Shown here one piece after another: positions 6,758 to 16,023 of a stretch of DNA of 64,000 nt. Positions within the stretch are counted from its first letter, which is position 1; every line of letters starts with the position of its first letter. The stretch spans positions 24,202 through 88,201 of the forward strand of contig JAKSNZ010000003.1 of the NCBI GenBank assembly GCA_024405855.1. The letters run 5' to 3'. The notes under the pieces were generated by a model. The model was not told the DNA's origin. It saw only the letters and a list, made by a program, of their open reading frames with translations, and did no database searches. The DNA is from Paludibacteraceae bacterium. Lineage in GTDB: Bacteria > Bacteroidota > Bacteroidia > Bacteroidales > Paludibacteraceae. The position numbers were made by a program, and so were the translations under genes.

Positions 6758-8056
6758 ATGAAATACTATAGTACTAATCAAAAAGTTAGCGGAGTAAGCC
6801 TTGAAGAGGCGGTTGTAAAAGGTTTGGCAAGTGACAAAGGGCTTTTTATGCCTGATGTAATAAAGAAAATGCCAACTGAGTTTTTTGATAACATTGACAA
6901 ACTCTCTTTTCAAGAGATTGCATACGCCGTAGCCGATGCATTCTTTGGAGAGGATGTAGATGCTGAAAGTCTTAAACAGATAGTTTATGACACACTCTCC
7001 TTTGATGTGCCGCTTGTAAAAGTTGAAGATAATATATATTCACTTGAACTTTTCCATGGTCCTACACTTGCCTTTAAGGATGTAGGTGCCCGTTTCATGT
7101 CCCGCTTGTTAGGCTATTTCATAAAGAAAGAGAATAAAGGCGGTCTTGTGAATGTTCTTGTAGCAACAAGCGGCGATACAGGCAGTGCCGTTGCGAATGG
7201 CTTTTTGGGTGTAGACGGAATACGTGTATTCGTATTATATCCTAAAGGCAAAGTGAGCAAAATTCAGGAGTGCCAATTCACTACACTTGGTAAAAACATC
7301 ACAGCCATTGAGGTTGACGGCACATTTGATGACTGCCAAAGACTTGTAAAAAGTGCGTTTATGGATGAAGAGTTAAACAAGAAGATGAAACTCACATCTG
7401 CAAACTCTATAAACGTGGCAAGATTCCTGCCTCAGGCATTTTACTATTTCTATGGCTATGCACAACTAAAGAGACTTGGCAAGGCAGACAACTGTGTAAT
7501 TTGCGTTCCAAGCGGTAACTTTGGAAACATAACGGCAGGATTGTTCGGCAAAAGAATGGGGCTACCTGTAAAACGCTTTATTGCCGCCAACAACAGCAAT
7601 GACATATTCCTTCAGTATTTGAATACAGGTGTATATACTCCAAGACCTTCAGTTGCAACACTTGCAAATGCAATGGACGTAGGTGACCCAAGCAATTTTG
7701 CCCGTGTACTTGCCCTATACGGTTCACATGAGGCTATTTGTGCTGACATTTCAGGTTGCCGTTACTCTGACCCACAAATTGCAGAGGCTATACAAAACTG
7801 CTACAAAGCAAACAAATATATTCTTGACCCACACGGAGCATGTGGCTGGCAAGCGTTAAAAGATGGATTAAAACCAGGAGAAACAGGTATATTCCTTGAA
7901 ACCGCCCACCCTGCCAAGTTCCTTGAAAAAGTTGAGAATATTCTTGGAATAAAAGTTGAGATTCCTCAAAAACTGCAGGAATTTATGAAGGGTACAAAAC
8001 AGAGTGTTCCAATGACAAAGGAGTTTGAGGACTTCAAAGCCTATCTGATGCAATAA
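6758..8056 (+). CDS. thrC: Threonine synthase
   Basis: 432-aa PLP enzyme converting O-phosphohomoserine to threonine. The PLP-lysine block is LFHGPTLAFKDVGARFMSRLL; further motifs are VLVATSGDTGSAVANGF (phosphate-binding loop) and CVPSGNFGNITAGL. The N-terminal YYSTNQKVSGVSLEEAVVKGL is the usual threonine-synthase start. It is probably co-transcribed with the apgM-like gene, making the last two steps of threonine synthesis a unit. Its last 23 bp overlap the 3' end of the convergent gene at 8034. Confidence 0.96.
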   Translation: MKYYSTNQKVSGVSLEEAVVKGLASDKGLFMPDVIKKMPTEFFDNIDKLSFQEIAYAVADAFFGEDVDAESLKQIVYDTLSFDVPLVKVEDNIYSLELFHGPTLAFKDVGARFMSRLLGYFIKKENKGGLVNVLVATSGDTGSAVANGFLGVDGIRVFVLYPKGKVSKIQECQFTTLGKNITAIEVDGTFDDCQRLVKSAFMDEELNKKMKLTSANSINVARFLPQAFYYFYGYAQLKRLGKADNCVICVPSGNFGNITAGLFGKRMGLPVKRFIAANNSNDIFLQYLNTGVYTPRPSVATLANAMDVGDPSNFARVLALYGSHEAICADISGCRYSDPQIAEAIQNCYKANKYILDPHGACGWQALKDGLKPGETGIFLETAHPAKFLEKVENILGIKVEIPQKLQEFMKGTKQSVPMTKEFEDFKAYLMQ

Positions 8057-9560
8057 TATTCAGCATCTTTTTTGTTGCAGTAATTGCAGCCTCAGTTTGG
8101 TCAGCGTCAAAACCATGGGTTTTGAAAATGTTTCCGTTGTAATTCCATGTAATTATTGTCTGAACAAAAGAGTCTGTCCTACCACCTGGAGGAATTGTAA
8201 CATTGTAGTCTTTCAGTATTGGGTGTTGTTTGCCAAGTCCGTCATATATTTTCCAAAGAGCCTTCATAAAGGCGTCATACTGACCGTCACCCGATGCGGA
8301 CTCCTGATAGGTTTTGCCGTCAATTTCAACAGCAACATTGGCAACTGGTTTAAGACCTTGGGCAAGAGATAGCGAATAGTTATTTATTTTAACTTTTTCT
8401 TCTGTATTCGCACCCTTTAACACGTCAGAAACTATATAAGGCAAATCATCTTGTGAAACTATCTGTTTTTTGTCTCCTAAGGCAATAATACGGTCAGTAA
8501 CAAGTTTCATTTGGGCTTCATCAAGGTCTATTCCAAGAGCCTCCAGATTCTTCTTGATGTTAGCCTTGCCAGACATCTTGCCAAGTGCATATTCACGCTC
8601 CCTGCCAAAACGTTCAGGCTTCAAGCCATTGCAATACAGATTGTCCTTATAATCGCCGTCAGCATGAACACCACTTACCTGAGTAAACACATTCTCCCCC
8701 ACTACAGGTGCATTCTTTGGAATATGAATGCCTGAATAAGTCTCCACTAACTTGCTTACCCTGTTAATCTGATTCTCTTTTATTGATGTCTGTAGTTTCA
8801 GTTGGTCATGAATTACAGGCAATACACTTGACAAAGCGGCATTGCCGGCACGTTCTCCAAGTCCGTTTACAGTTGTATGAACCGTTCTTATTCCTGCCTT
8901 AATTGCAGCATAAACATTTGCTACAGCAAGCCCGTAATCATTATGAGGATGAAAATCAAAGTGCAGATTAGGGTATCGTTGCAGCATTTCTGAGCAATAT
9001 TCATACGTTGTATCGGGGTTCAGAATACCAAGAGTGTCAGAGAGCATAAAACGCTCAACATTGTAGTTCCTAAGGCTGTCAATAAACTTGAACACATACT
9101 GCTTGTCCTGCTCCATTCCATGGCTCCAATCTTCAAGATATAGATTAACCTTAATTCCCTTACTTGTAGCGTAGTTTATAACATGCTCAATATCAGATAA
9201 ATGCTCATCTTCTGTCTTACCAAGTTGCTTAAGGCAATGTTTTGATGAGCCTTTGCAAAGCAGATTTATGACCTTAAGCCCTGCATTACAAATCCAATCA
9301 ACAGAAACAGTACCGTCAACAAATCCTAAAATCTCAATTCTGTCAATCAAATTCTTTGAATTTGCCCACGCAGCCACTTTTTTTGCAGCAAGCATTTCTC
9401 CGTCAGAAACCCTTGCAGAAGCAATCTCAACCCTATCAACATTTACATCTTCAAGCAAAAGTCTGGTTATGCTGAGTTTCTCCTGCATAGCAAAAGAGAC
9501 CCCTGAAGTCTGCTCTCCGTCTCTTAAAGTTGTGTCAAGTATTTGAACTCTGTTTTCCAT
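8034..9560 (-). CDS. cimA: Alpha-isopropylmalate synthase family protein, citramalate-synthase-like
   Basis: 508 aa of the HMGL/DRE-TIM metallolyase family: [16 protein letters not shown] at the N-terminus, FDFHPHNDYGLAVANV with the metal-binding HxH, and NGLGERAGNAALSSV. A C-terminal LeuA dimer/regulatory domain follows (GQYDAFMKALWKIYDGL). Citramalate synthase condenses acetyl-CoA with pyruvate, giving 2-oxobutyrate for isoleucine without threonine deaminase; homocitrate or isopropylmalate synthase are alternatives that cannot be excluded by reading alone. Its start overlaps the leuA stop by one base, so the pair is an operon. Confidence 0.82.
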   Translation of the reverse strand: MENRVQILDTTLRDGEQTSGVSFAMQEKLSITRLLLEDVNVDRVEIASARVSDGEMLAAKKVAAWANSKNLIDRIEILGFVDGTVSVDWICNAGLKVINLLCKGSSKHCLKQLGKTEDEHLSDIEHVINYATSKGIKVNLYLEDWSHGMEQDKQYVFKFIDSLRNYNVERFMLSDTLGILNPDTTYEYCSEMLQRYPNLHFDFHPHNDYGLAVANVYAAIKAGIRTVHTTVNGLGERAGNAALSSVLPVIHDQLKLQTSIKENQINRVSKLVETYSGIHIPKNAPVVGENVFTQVSGVHADGDYKDNLYCNGLKPERFGREREYALGKMSGKANIKKNLEALGIDLDEAQMKLVTDRIIALGDKKQIVSQDDLPYIVSDVLKGANTEEKVKINNYSLSLAQGLKPVANVAVEIDGKTYQESASGDGQYDAFMKALWKIYDGLGKQHPILKDYNVTIPPGGRTDSFVQTIITWNYNGNIFKTHGFDADQTEAAITATKKMLNIIASDRL

Positions 9561-11056
9561 TATATGAATTGGTTTACTGCATCAATATATGCACTCAGTG
9601 ATGCCAATACAATGTCAGACGATGCTCCAAAACCATAATACAGGTTATTGTTGTACAATACCTGCATATAAACCTTACCAATATCATCACTACCGCGGTT
9701 CATTGACTGTATGGTAAACTCCTGAAGTGTCATCTTATCTCCCACAAGTTTCTTCAATGCCTTGATTGAAGCATCTACAGGACCGTTTCCTGTAGCCTCA
9801 GCCTCTTTTTCCTCTCCCTTTATAAGAAGTTTCAAATAGGCTTTTGCCCCCTCTCCAAGAGCAGAAGATACATTGTGTCTTAATATTGTAACAGGTCTAA
9901 CCTTCTTTACATCCTGACCTGAAATGGCAATTATATCATTGTCTGTTATTTCACGATTACTGTCTGCAAGTCTTATGAATTTTGCATAAATACCGTCAAC
10001 ATTTATATCATTTGACACATCGATACCTAATTTCCTTAATCTGCTTTTAAGTGCAGCCCTACCACTGCGTGCAGTCAAAACAAGTTGAGACTTATCCGCC
10101 CCCACATCCTTAGGATTAATTATCTCGTATGTCTCACGATTCTTAATGACACCGTCCTGATGTATGCCAGAAGAGTGAGAAAACGCATTTCTGCCTACTA
10201 TTGCCTTATTTGCCTGCACAGGATTGTTCATCAGATTTGACACCAATCGGCTGGTTTCAACCAAATATTTGGTGCGGATACCCGTATCAACTCCCACTTC
10301 AGAGTGGCATCTAAGAATCATACATATCTCCTCCAAGGCTGTGTTACCAGCCCTCTCTCCCACTCCGTTTATTGTACATTCAACTTGTCTTGCTCCATTT
10401 TCAACACCTGCCAATGCCAATGCCGTTGCCATACCCAAATCATTATGGCAATGTACAGATATAAGAACATTGTCTATACCCTTAACATTATCTTTCAGAT
10501 ACTTGATTTTGGCACCAAACTCTTCAGGAAGGCAATATCCTGTAGTATCGGGAATATTTATTATTGAGGCACCTGCCTTTATGACCGCCTCAACAATCTG
10601 TGCAAGAAAGGCATTATCTGTTCTGCCGGCATCCTCACAATAGAACTCAACTTCATCAACAAACTGTTTTGCGTATGCCGTACACTCTACTGCTGTCTTC
10701 AGAATATTCTCTCTTGTAGTGCCGAACTTATAATTTATATGATAGTCTGATGTGCCTATGCCTGTCTGAATCCTCTTCTTTTTTGCAAATTGCAATGCCT
10801 TGACAGCCAAATCAATATCATCTTTATTACATCTTGTCAACGCACATACAACAGACTCCGATACCGCTTTAGACACCTCAACCACTGAGTTAAAGTCACC
10901 TGGACTTGAAGCGGGGAAACCTGCCTCAATAACATCAACACCAAGTTTTTCCAATGCCTTTGCTATCCTTATTTTCTCCACTGTGCTTAGTTGACAGCCT
11001 GCTGACTGCTCTCCATCTCTCAGTGTTGTATCAAATATGTATAGATATTCTGCCAT
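9560..11056 (-). CDS. leuA: 2-isopropylmalate synthase
   Basis: 498-aa enzyme for the first committed step of leucine synthesis (acetyl-CoA plus 2-oxoisovalerate). It shows [36 protein letters not shown] with the metal Hx[16 protein letters not shown] and [15 protein letters not shown], plus a C-terminal allosteric LeuA dimer domain ending [17 protein letters not shown]. The promoter immediately upstream (11065-11095) puts the predicted transcript start within a few bases of the ATG, so the mRNA may be nearly leaderless. Divergent from the M23 gene. Confidence 0.95.
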   Translation of the reverse strand: MAEYLYIFDTTLRDGEQSAGCQLSTVEKIRIAKALEKLGVDVIEAGFPASSPGDFNSVVEVSKAVSESVVCALTRCNKDDIDLAVKALQFAKKKRIQTGIGTSDYHINYKFGTTRENILKTAVECTAYAKQFVDEVEFYCEDAGRTDNAFLAQIVEAVIKAGASIINIPDTTGYCLPEEFGAKIKYLKDNVKGIDNVLISVHCHNDLGMATALALAGVENGARQVECTINGVGERAGNTALEEICMILRCHSEVGVDTGIRTKYLVETSRLVSNLMNNPVQANKAIVGRNAFSHSSGIHQDGVIKNRETYEIINPKDVGADKSQLVLTARSGRAALKSRLRKLGIDVSNDINVDGIYAKFIRLADSNREITDNDIIAISGQDVKKVRPVTILRHNVSSALGEGAKAYLKLLIKGEEKEAEATGNGPVDASIKALKKLVGDKMTLQEFTIQSMNRGSDDIGKVYMQVLYNNNLYYGFGASSDIVLASLSAYIDAVNQFI

Positions 11057-11064
11057 TCGGGCTA

Positions 11065-11095
11065 CAAAGATAATTAAATGCAGACATTTTTCAAA
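11065..11095 (-). promoter_or_regulatory. leuA promoter
   Basis: On the minus strand TTTG (11092-11095), 19 nt, TATCTTTG (11065-11072). The -7 box lies only 8 bp from the leuA start codon. Confidence 0.7.
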
Positions 11096-11104
11096 AAATT
11101 ACAT

Positions 11105-11112
11105 TATCTTTG
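11105..11112 (+). promoter_or_regulatory. Promoter -7 box for the M23 lipoprotein gene
   Basis: TATCTTTG, consensus -7, 26 bp upstream of the ATG at 11139; no good -33 box at the expected distance. It overlaps the upstream side of the divergent leuA promoter. Confidence 0.5.
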
Positions 11113-11138
11113 CATATACAAAAAAGAAACACCCTAAT

Positions 11139-12362
11139 ATGAGAAGGATTTCAATACTTTTTTCAGCTATTGTACCACTAATTTTTGCATCGTGCGGAAA
11201 CACTAATGAAAAGACTGCTCAAGAGCAAGAGAAAATAGAGATTACACACACATACGAATACGGAATATGCACTGACAACCTGACCAAAGTTGAAGGTGTG
11301 CTTCAAGACGGAGAAAGCATTTCCACTCTATTCAATTCACTTGGGATAGACCAAAAGGTTGCATATAACATGCAGTTTCTACCCGATTCAGTATTTAATG
11401 CCAAAAGAGTGAGGTCAGGCAATCAATATACCGTTTTTTATGCCAATGAGACAGACACTCTGCATAACGCATTAGAGAATCCAAAGTATTTTGTATATCA
11501 AAATTCACTGATAAACTACTCTATAATTGAACTTGGAGACACTCTGAAAGGATATACATACAACAAGCCTGTTGAGGTTAAGGAGATGGTGTCATCTGCC
11601 ACTATAGAATCTTCATTATGGAATGCCATTGCACAAAACGGACTAAATATAAACATTGCTTCTGAGTTATCTGACATTTATGCATGGACCATAGATTTCT
11701 TTGGCATTCAGAAGGGTGACGCATTTACAGTCTATTACACTGAGCAGTATGTTGACGGCAAATGTATAGGTATAGGAACTGTTTATGCCGCTAAATTTCT
11801 GCATAACGGAACTGACTATTATGCAATTAAATATGACACACTTAACTACCATGGATATTGGGACAAGGATGGCAAAAGCCTGCGTAAGGCATTTCTTAAG
11901 GCACCTTTGAACTTCAAACGCATTTCTTCAACATTCACATATACAAGAAAACACCCTATATACAAGACTGTCAGACCACATACCGGTGTTGATTACGCCG
12001 CACCAAAAGGCACGCCTGTCTGGAGTATAGGTGACGGCAAGGTGGTGTTCAAGGCTTATAAAGGAGGTGGAGGAAACACCATTAAGATTAAGCATAACAG
12101 CGTTTATACCACTGCCTATCTTCATTTGAGCGGATACGCTAAAGGATTAAAAGTGGGCGACCATGTAAAACAAGGGCAAGTAATTGGTTATGTGGGTAGT
12201 ACAGGTGCATCTACAGGTCCGCATCTTGACTTTAGAGTGTGGAAAAACGGAACTCCTATAAACCCTCTTAAAATGGAGTCTCCTTCTGTGGAGCCAATCC
12301 CTGAAAATTGTATGAAAACTTTCTCTGCCACAAGAGACAACTATCTGAAAAAAATTGAGTAA
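11139..12362 (+). CDS. M23-family peptidoglycan endopeptidase lipoprotein
   Basis: Start chosen at 11139 because MRRISILFSAIVPLIFASCG is a lipoprotein signal peptide with lipobox FASC, and a longer reading would begin inside the divergent promoter. 407 aa. The C-terminal LytM/M23 domain has HTGVD (His281, Asp285) and TGPHLDFRV (His362); the last zinc-ligand position of the usual HxH is Asp364 instead of His. An N-terminal region resembles the OapA-like/opacity domain found in MepM-type endopeptidases. Likely anchored in the envelope and involved in cross-bridge cleavage or, if inactive, in regulating other amidases. Confidence 0.88.
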   Translation: MRRISILFSAIVPLIFASCGNTNEKTAQEQEKIEITHTYEYGICTDNLTKVEGVLQDGESISTLFNSLGIDQKVAYNMQFLPDSVFNAKRVRSGNQYTVFYANETDTLHNALENPKYFVYQNSLINYSIIELGDTLKGYTYNKPVEVKEMVSSATIESSLWNAIAQNGLNINIASELSDIYAWTIDFFGIQKGDAFTVYYTEQYVDGKCIGIGTVYAAKFLHNGTDYYAIKYDTLNYHGYWDKDGKSLRKAFLKAPLNFKRISSTFTYTRKHPIYKTVRPHTGVDYAAPKGTPVWSIGDGKVVFKAYKGGGGNTIKIKHNSVYTTAYLHLSGYAKGLKVGDHVKQGQVIGYVGSTGASTGPHLDFRVWKNGTPINPLKMESPSVEPIPENCMKTFSATRDNYLKKIE

Positions 12363-12371
12363 CTTTGTGGA

Positions 12372-12776
12372 ATGAAAAAACCAGGTACTGTTGTCAGTGT
12401 TTCCAGTCAGTCTGTAAAGATACAGATATGTCAGGAAAGTGCGTGTGGCGGATGTGCGGCAAAAACGTTATGTAACCTTTCAAACAGTAAGGAGAAAGTT
12501 ATTGAATGCGGTTGCACAAATGCCGGTGATTATAGCGTTGGTGACAAAGTTACCGTTGAAATTTCAAGAAATCAGGGTTTCCTGGTTACGCTGTTTGCTT
12601 ACATATTTCCTTTAATAATAATTATTGGAGTACTGTTTGGGGCAATGGCAGCTGGTGCAGGAGAAGGGGAATCGGCGATTGCCGCCCTACTGTCAGTTGC
12701 GGCATATTTTGGAATACTGTATTTTCATAAGAATAAATTAAACAAGACTATCAAATTTGAATTGAAGAAACAATGA
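12372..12776 (+). CDS. rseC: RseC/SoxR-reducing-system family protein
   Basis: 134-aa protein with a cysteine cluster CGGCAAKTLCNLSNSKEKVIECGC near residues 20-45 and two hydrophobic helices (about 75-95 and 100-118). RseC-family proteins accompany Rnf complexes and SoxR-reducing systems. The stop overlaps the rnfB start (ATGA), so it is translationally linked to the Rnf operon. A consensus TAACTTTG lies at 12360-12367, but no -33 box was found and it would put the transcript start on the start codon, so it may be chance. Confidence 0.88.
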   Translation: MKKPGTVVSVSSQSVKIQICQESACGGCAAKTLCNLSNSKEKVIECGCTNAGDYSVGDKVTVEISRNQGFLVTLFAYIFPLIIIIGVLFGAMAAGAGEGESAIAALLSVAAYFGILYFHKNKLNKTIKFELKKQ

Positions 12777-13612
12777 CGGTTTTATATTCAATATTAATTC
12801 TTACGGTAATAGGATTGGTGTCAGCCGTGCTTCTGTATGTTCTGCTGCAGAAGTTCAAGGTTGAGGAGGACCCAAGAATTGACCAAGTGCAGGAAGTGCT
12901 TCCAGGAGCAAACTGTGGCGGTTGCGGAAGTGCCGGTTGTCGTAATTTTGCCGAGCGATGCGTAAAAGCCACATCTCTTGAGGGTTTGAGCTGCCCTGTA
13001 GGCGGTGCGGAAACAATGAAGAAGGTGGGAGCCATTCTTGGTATGGAGGCAGCAGAATCCACTCCAATGGTTGCAGTTGTAAAGTGCCAGACCGTTTGTA
13101 ATGACCGTCCTACATCAAACAAGTATGACGGCTCTATGAACTGCCGCATTTCACAAACTCTTTACAGCGGTGAAAGCACCTGTCCATACTCTTGCCTTGG
13201 ATTTGGTGATTGTGTGGAGGCTTGTCAGTTTGGAGCAATAAGCATTAATTATGAAACGGGAAGTGTTGTTGTTGATGCTGACAAATGTACAGGATGTGCA
13301 TCGTGTGTAAAGGCTTGTCCTAAACATATTATTGAACTTAGAAAAAAATGGCCTAAGAACAGACAGATTTATGTAAAATGTACAAATGAGGACAAGGGAG
13401 CCATTGCCCGCAAGGATTGCCCTAACGCCTGTATTGGTTGCGGAAAATGTGCAAAGGTTTGTCAGTTTGAGGCTATTACAATAACAAACAATCTTGCTCA
13501 TATTGACACTATGAAATGCCGTTTGTGCCGCAAATGTGTAAGTGAATGTCCTACAGGGGCTATTGTTGTGGAAAATTTTCCACCACTTAAAACAAAGGAG
13601 GATGAGAAATGA
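12773..13612 (+). CDS. rnfB: Rnf electron transport complex subunit B
   Basis: 279 aa. An N-terminal membrane helix (residues 3-25) precedes the Fe4S cluster motif PGANCGGCGSAGC, then ferredoxin-type clusters CLGFGDCVEACQFGAI, CTGCASCVKACPKHI, CIGCGKCAKVCQFEAI and CRLCRKCVSECPTGAI. RnfB is the entry point for electrons from reduced ferredoxin. Overlaps rnfC by the ATGA arrangement. RnfB presence separates this operon from the related Na+-NQR. Confidence 0.97.
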   Translation: MTVLYSILILTVIGLVSAVLLYVLLQKFKVEEDPRIDQVQEVLPGANCGGCGSAGCRNFAERCVKATSLEGLSCPVGGAETMKKVGAILGMEAAESTPMVAVVKCQTVCNDRPTSNKYDGSMNCRISQTLYSGESTCPYSCLGFGDCVEACQFGAISINYETGSVVVDADKCTGCASCVKACPKHIIELRKKWPKNRQIYVKCTNEDKGAIARKDCPNACIGCGKCAKVCQFEAITITNNLAHIDTMKCRLCRKCVSECPTGAIVVENFPPLKTKEDEK

Positions 13613-14952
13613 AGACATTTAGATTAGGAGGTATACATCCAAAAGAGAATAAGATTACGGCATCGGTACCTTTCAAATATGTACCAATACCTTCTGAAGT
13701 CATTATTCCGCTTGACCAACACATTGGTGCTCCTGCAGTTCCATGCGTTGCTGTTGGAGACAAGGTTAAGGCAGGACAGACTATTGGAAATCCTGGAGGG
13801 TTTGTATCGGCGGCTGTACATAGTTCCGTAAGCGGAACGGTTAAGAAAATAGAGAATGTCAGAGACGCATGGGGCGTTTTGCATAACTGTGTTATAATTA
13901 CCGTTGAGGGCGATGACTGGATGGAAAACATTGACAAATCTGACACTCTTATTACTGAATGCAAACTTGAGGCAAAGGAGATATTGGATAAAATAACCGC
14001 ATCAGGCATTGTGGGATTAGGTGGCGCTTGTTTCCCTACTCAAGTAAAACTTATGCCTCCAAAGGATGCAAAAATTGACACACTTATTGTAAATGCCGTT
14101 GAATGCGAGCCGTATTTAACTCACAATCACCGCCTTATGCTTGAAAAAGGAAATGAGGTCATAGTTGGTGTAAAAATAATTTTGAAGGCACTTGGCATTA
14201 ACAAGGCTATTATAGGCGTGGAGAACAATAAGAAGGATGCAATTGAACATTTGAAATCACTTCTTCCAAAATACAATACTGACGGCGTTCAGATAAGCGT
14301 TGAGGCATTAAAAATGAAATATCCGCAAGGTGGAGAGAAACAGCTTATCCATGCCCTAACAGGCAGAGTTGTACGCAGCGGAGCAATTCCTGCAGCCACA
14401 GGTGTGGTGGTTCAAAACGTAGCCACTGTTTTTGCGGTATATGAGGCTGTACAAAAGAACAAGCCTATAATGGAGATAGCCTTGACTGTAAGCGGCAAGA
14501 AGGTTGCAAACCCTGGAAACTTTATTTTAAGAATAGGAACTCCGCTTGCTGATGCTGTTGCAATGGCTGGCGGAATACCTGACGGAACAGGGAAACTTAT
14601 TTGCGGTGGTCCTATGATGGGACGCTCTATGATAAGTGTGAACACTCCTGCCAACAAACGCACATCGGCTGTTGTAATGCTTGATGAAAAGGAGTCAGTA
14701 AGGGGCAAAGAGACAAACTGTATGCGTTGCGGAAAATGTGTTGAGGCATGCCCTATGGGACTTGAACCTTATCTGCTCTCAAAAATGAGCAAACTTAAAA
14801 TGTATGACGAGGCTGAAGCCCACGCTATATTTGATTGTATTGAATGCGGTTGCTGTGCATTCTCTTGTCCAAGTAACCGTCCGTTACTTGATTATGTACG
14901 CCTTGGCAAAGCACAAGTAATGGCTATAATGAAAAATAGAAACAATAAATAA
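13609..14952 (+). CDS. rnfC: Rnf electron transport complex subunit C
   Basis: 447-aa peripheral subunit that binds NAD(H) and FMN. Visible: GGIHPKENKITAS at the N-terminus, GLGGACFPTQVKL (flavin/NADH domain start), VNAVECEPYLTHNHRLML, the SLBB-like segment GKKVANPGNF, and two C-terminal clusters CMRCGKCVEACPMGL and CIECGCCAFSCPS. Longer E. coli-type RnfC proteins have an extra alanine-rich tail that is missing here, as in other Bacteroidota. A GGTGAATC array separates it from rnfD. Confidence 0.97.
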   Translation: MKTFRLGGIHPKENKITASVPFKYVPIPSEVIIPLDQHIGAPAVPCVAVGDKVKAGQTIGNPGGFVSAAVHSSVSGTVKKIENVRDAWGVLHNCVIITVEGDDWMENIDKSDTLITECKLEAKEILDKITASGIVGLGGACFPTQVKLMPPKDAKIDTLIVNAVECEPYLTHNHRLMLEKGNEVIVGVKIILKALGINKAIIGVENNKKDAIEHLKSLLPKYNTDGVQISVEALKMKYPQGGEKQLIHALTGRVVRSGAIPAATGVVVQNVATVFAVYEAVQKNKPIMEIALTVSGKKVANPGNFILRIGTPLADAVAMAGGIPDGTGKLICGGPMMGRSMISVNTPANKRTSAVVMLDEKESVRGKETNCMRCGKCVEACPMGLEPYLLSKMSKLKMYDEAEAHAIFDCIECGCCAFSCPSNRPLLDYVRLGKAQVMAIMKNRNNK

Positions 14953-14955
14953 CAA

Positions 14956-15014
14956 ACTGGTGAATCGGTGAACCGGTGAATCGGTGAATCGATTAAACGA
15001 TTAAACGATTAAAC
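14956..15014. repeat. GGTGAATC/GATTAAAC short-unit array 2
   Basis: Direct units CTGGTGAAT, CGGTGAACC, GGTGAATC twice, then GATTAAAC three times, filling the whole rnfC-rnfD gap and ending against the rnfD ATG. Same unit family as the array at 6688. Confidence 0.85.
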
Positions 15015-15015
15015 A

Positions 15016-16023
15016 ATGTATATTTCCCCTTCCCCACATACGCACGCACAAGGCAGTGTAAGCAGAACAATGCTTAATGTAATAATAGCCTTGGTTCCAG
15101 CATATCTGGCATCGTTGTATTATTTTGGAATAGGAGCATTGATTGTAAGTCTTATCAGCATTGCTTCCTGTGTGCTTTTTGAGTATCTGATTACTAAGTT
15201 CCTTTTGAAAAGGGAGCCTACAATATCTGACTGTTCAGCCATTCTTACAGGTCTTCTGTTGGCATTCAACTTGCCGTCAAACCTGCCTTGGTGGATAATT
15301 ATTCTTGGTGCGGCATTTGCTATAGGAATAGGCAAAATGGCATTCGGCGGTTTGGGTTGCAATCCGTTCAACCCTGCACTTGTAGGGCGTGTATTCCTGC
15401 TTATTTCATTTCCTGCCGAGATGACCACTTGGCCCAGGCCGATACCATTTAACCTCCATTATTTGGATGCTGAGACAGGAGCCACACCACTCTCATACAT
15501 AAAAGAGATAGCGGGGCTTGATGTTGACTCCACCTCATCAGCCACTGCCATAAAGAGTGCCACCACAGCATTTGAATCTGTTCCAGACTATCTGCACCTT
15601 CTGTTAGGAAATATAGGCGGCAGTATGGGTGAGGTTTGTGCCATAGCACTCATAATAGGTTTCATCTATCTGCTATGCACCAAGACAATAACCTGGCATA
15701 TTCCAATAAGCATACTTGCCACAGTGGCACTATTCACCTGGCCTCTGTACGCCCATAACCCTATTATAATGGCTGACCCTTTAACTCAAATTATGACAGG
15801 AGGTCTGCTTTTAGGCTCAATATTTATGGCTACAGACTACGCCACCTCACCAATGACACATTGGGGGCAGATAATCTACGGCATAGGTATCGGGGTAATA
15901 ACAGTTGTCATAAGAACCTGGGGTAATTATCCGGAAGGTATGTCATTCGCCATACTCATTATGAACGGCATTACACCGCTTATTAACCATTATGTCAGAC
16001 CTAAACAGTTTTCAAAATTATGA
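15016..16023 (+). CDS. rnfD: Rnf electron transport complex subunit D
   Basis: 335-aa integral membrane subunit with about nine hydrophobic helices. The covalent-FMN attachment motif is GATPLS with Thr near residue 157; GGLGCNPFNPALVGRVFLL is the conserved family block. It works with RnfG in moving electrons through the membrane sector. The ATG follows directly on the repeat array; the stop overlaps rnfG. Confidence 0.96.
   Translation: MYISPSPHTHAQGSVSRTMLNVIIALVPAYLASLYYFGIGALIVSLISIASCVLFEYLITKFLLKREPTISDCSAILTGLLLAFNLPSNLPWWIIILGAAFAIGIGKMAFGGLGCNPFNPALVGRVFLLISFPAEMTTWPRPIPFNLHYLDAETGATPLSYIKEIAGLDVDSTSSATAIKSATTAFESVPDYLHLLLGNIGGSMGEVCAIALIIGFIYLLCTKTITWHIPISILATVALFTWPLYAHNPIIMADPLTQIMTGGLLLGSIFMATDYATSPMTHWGQIIYGIGIGVITVVIRTWGNYPEGMSFAILIMNGITPLINHYVRPKQFSKL

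Noticed and set aside
11037..11138. M23 protein starting at 11037
   Set aside because: The extra 34 residues overlap the divergent promoter, and a lipoprotein signal begins at 11139.
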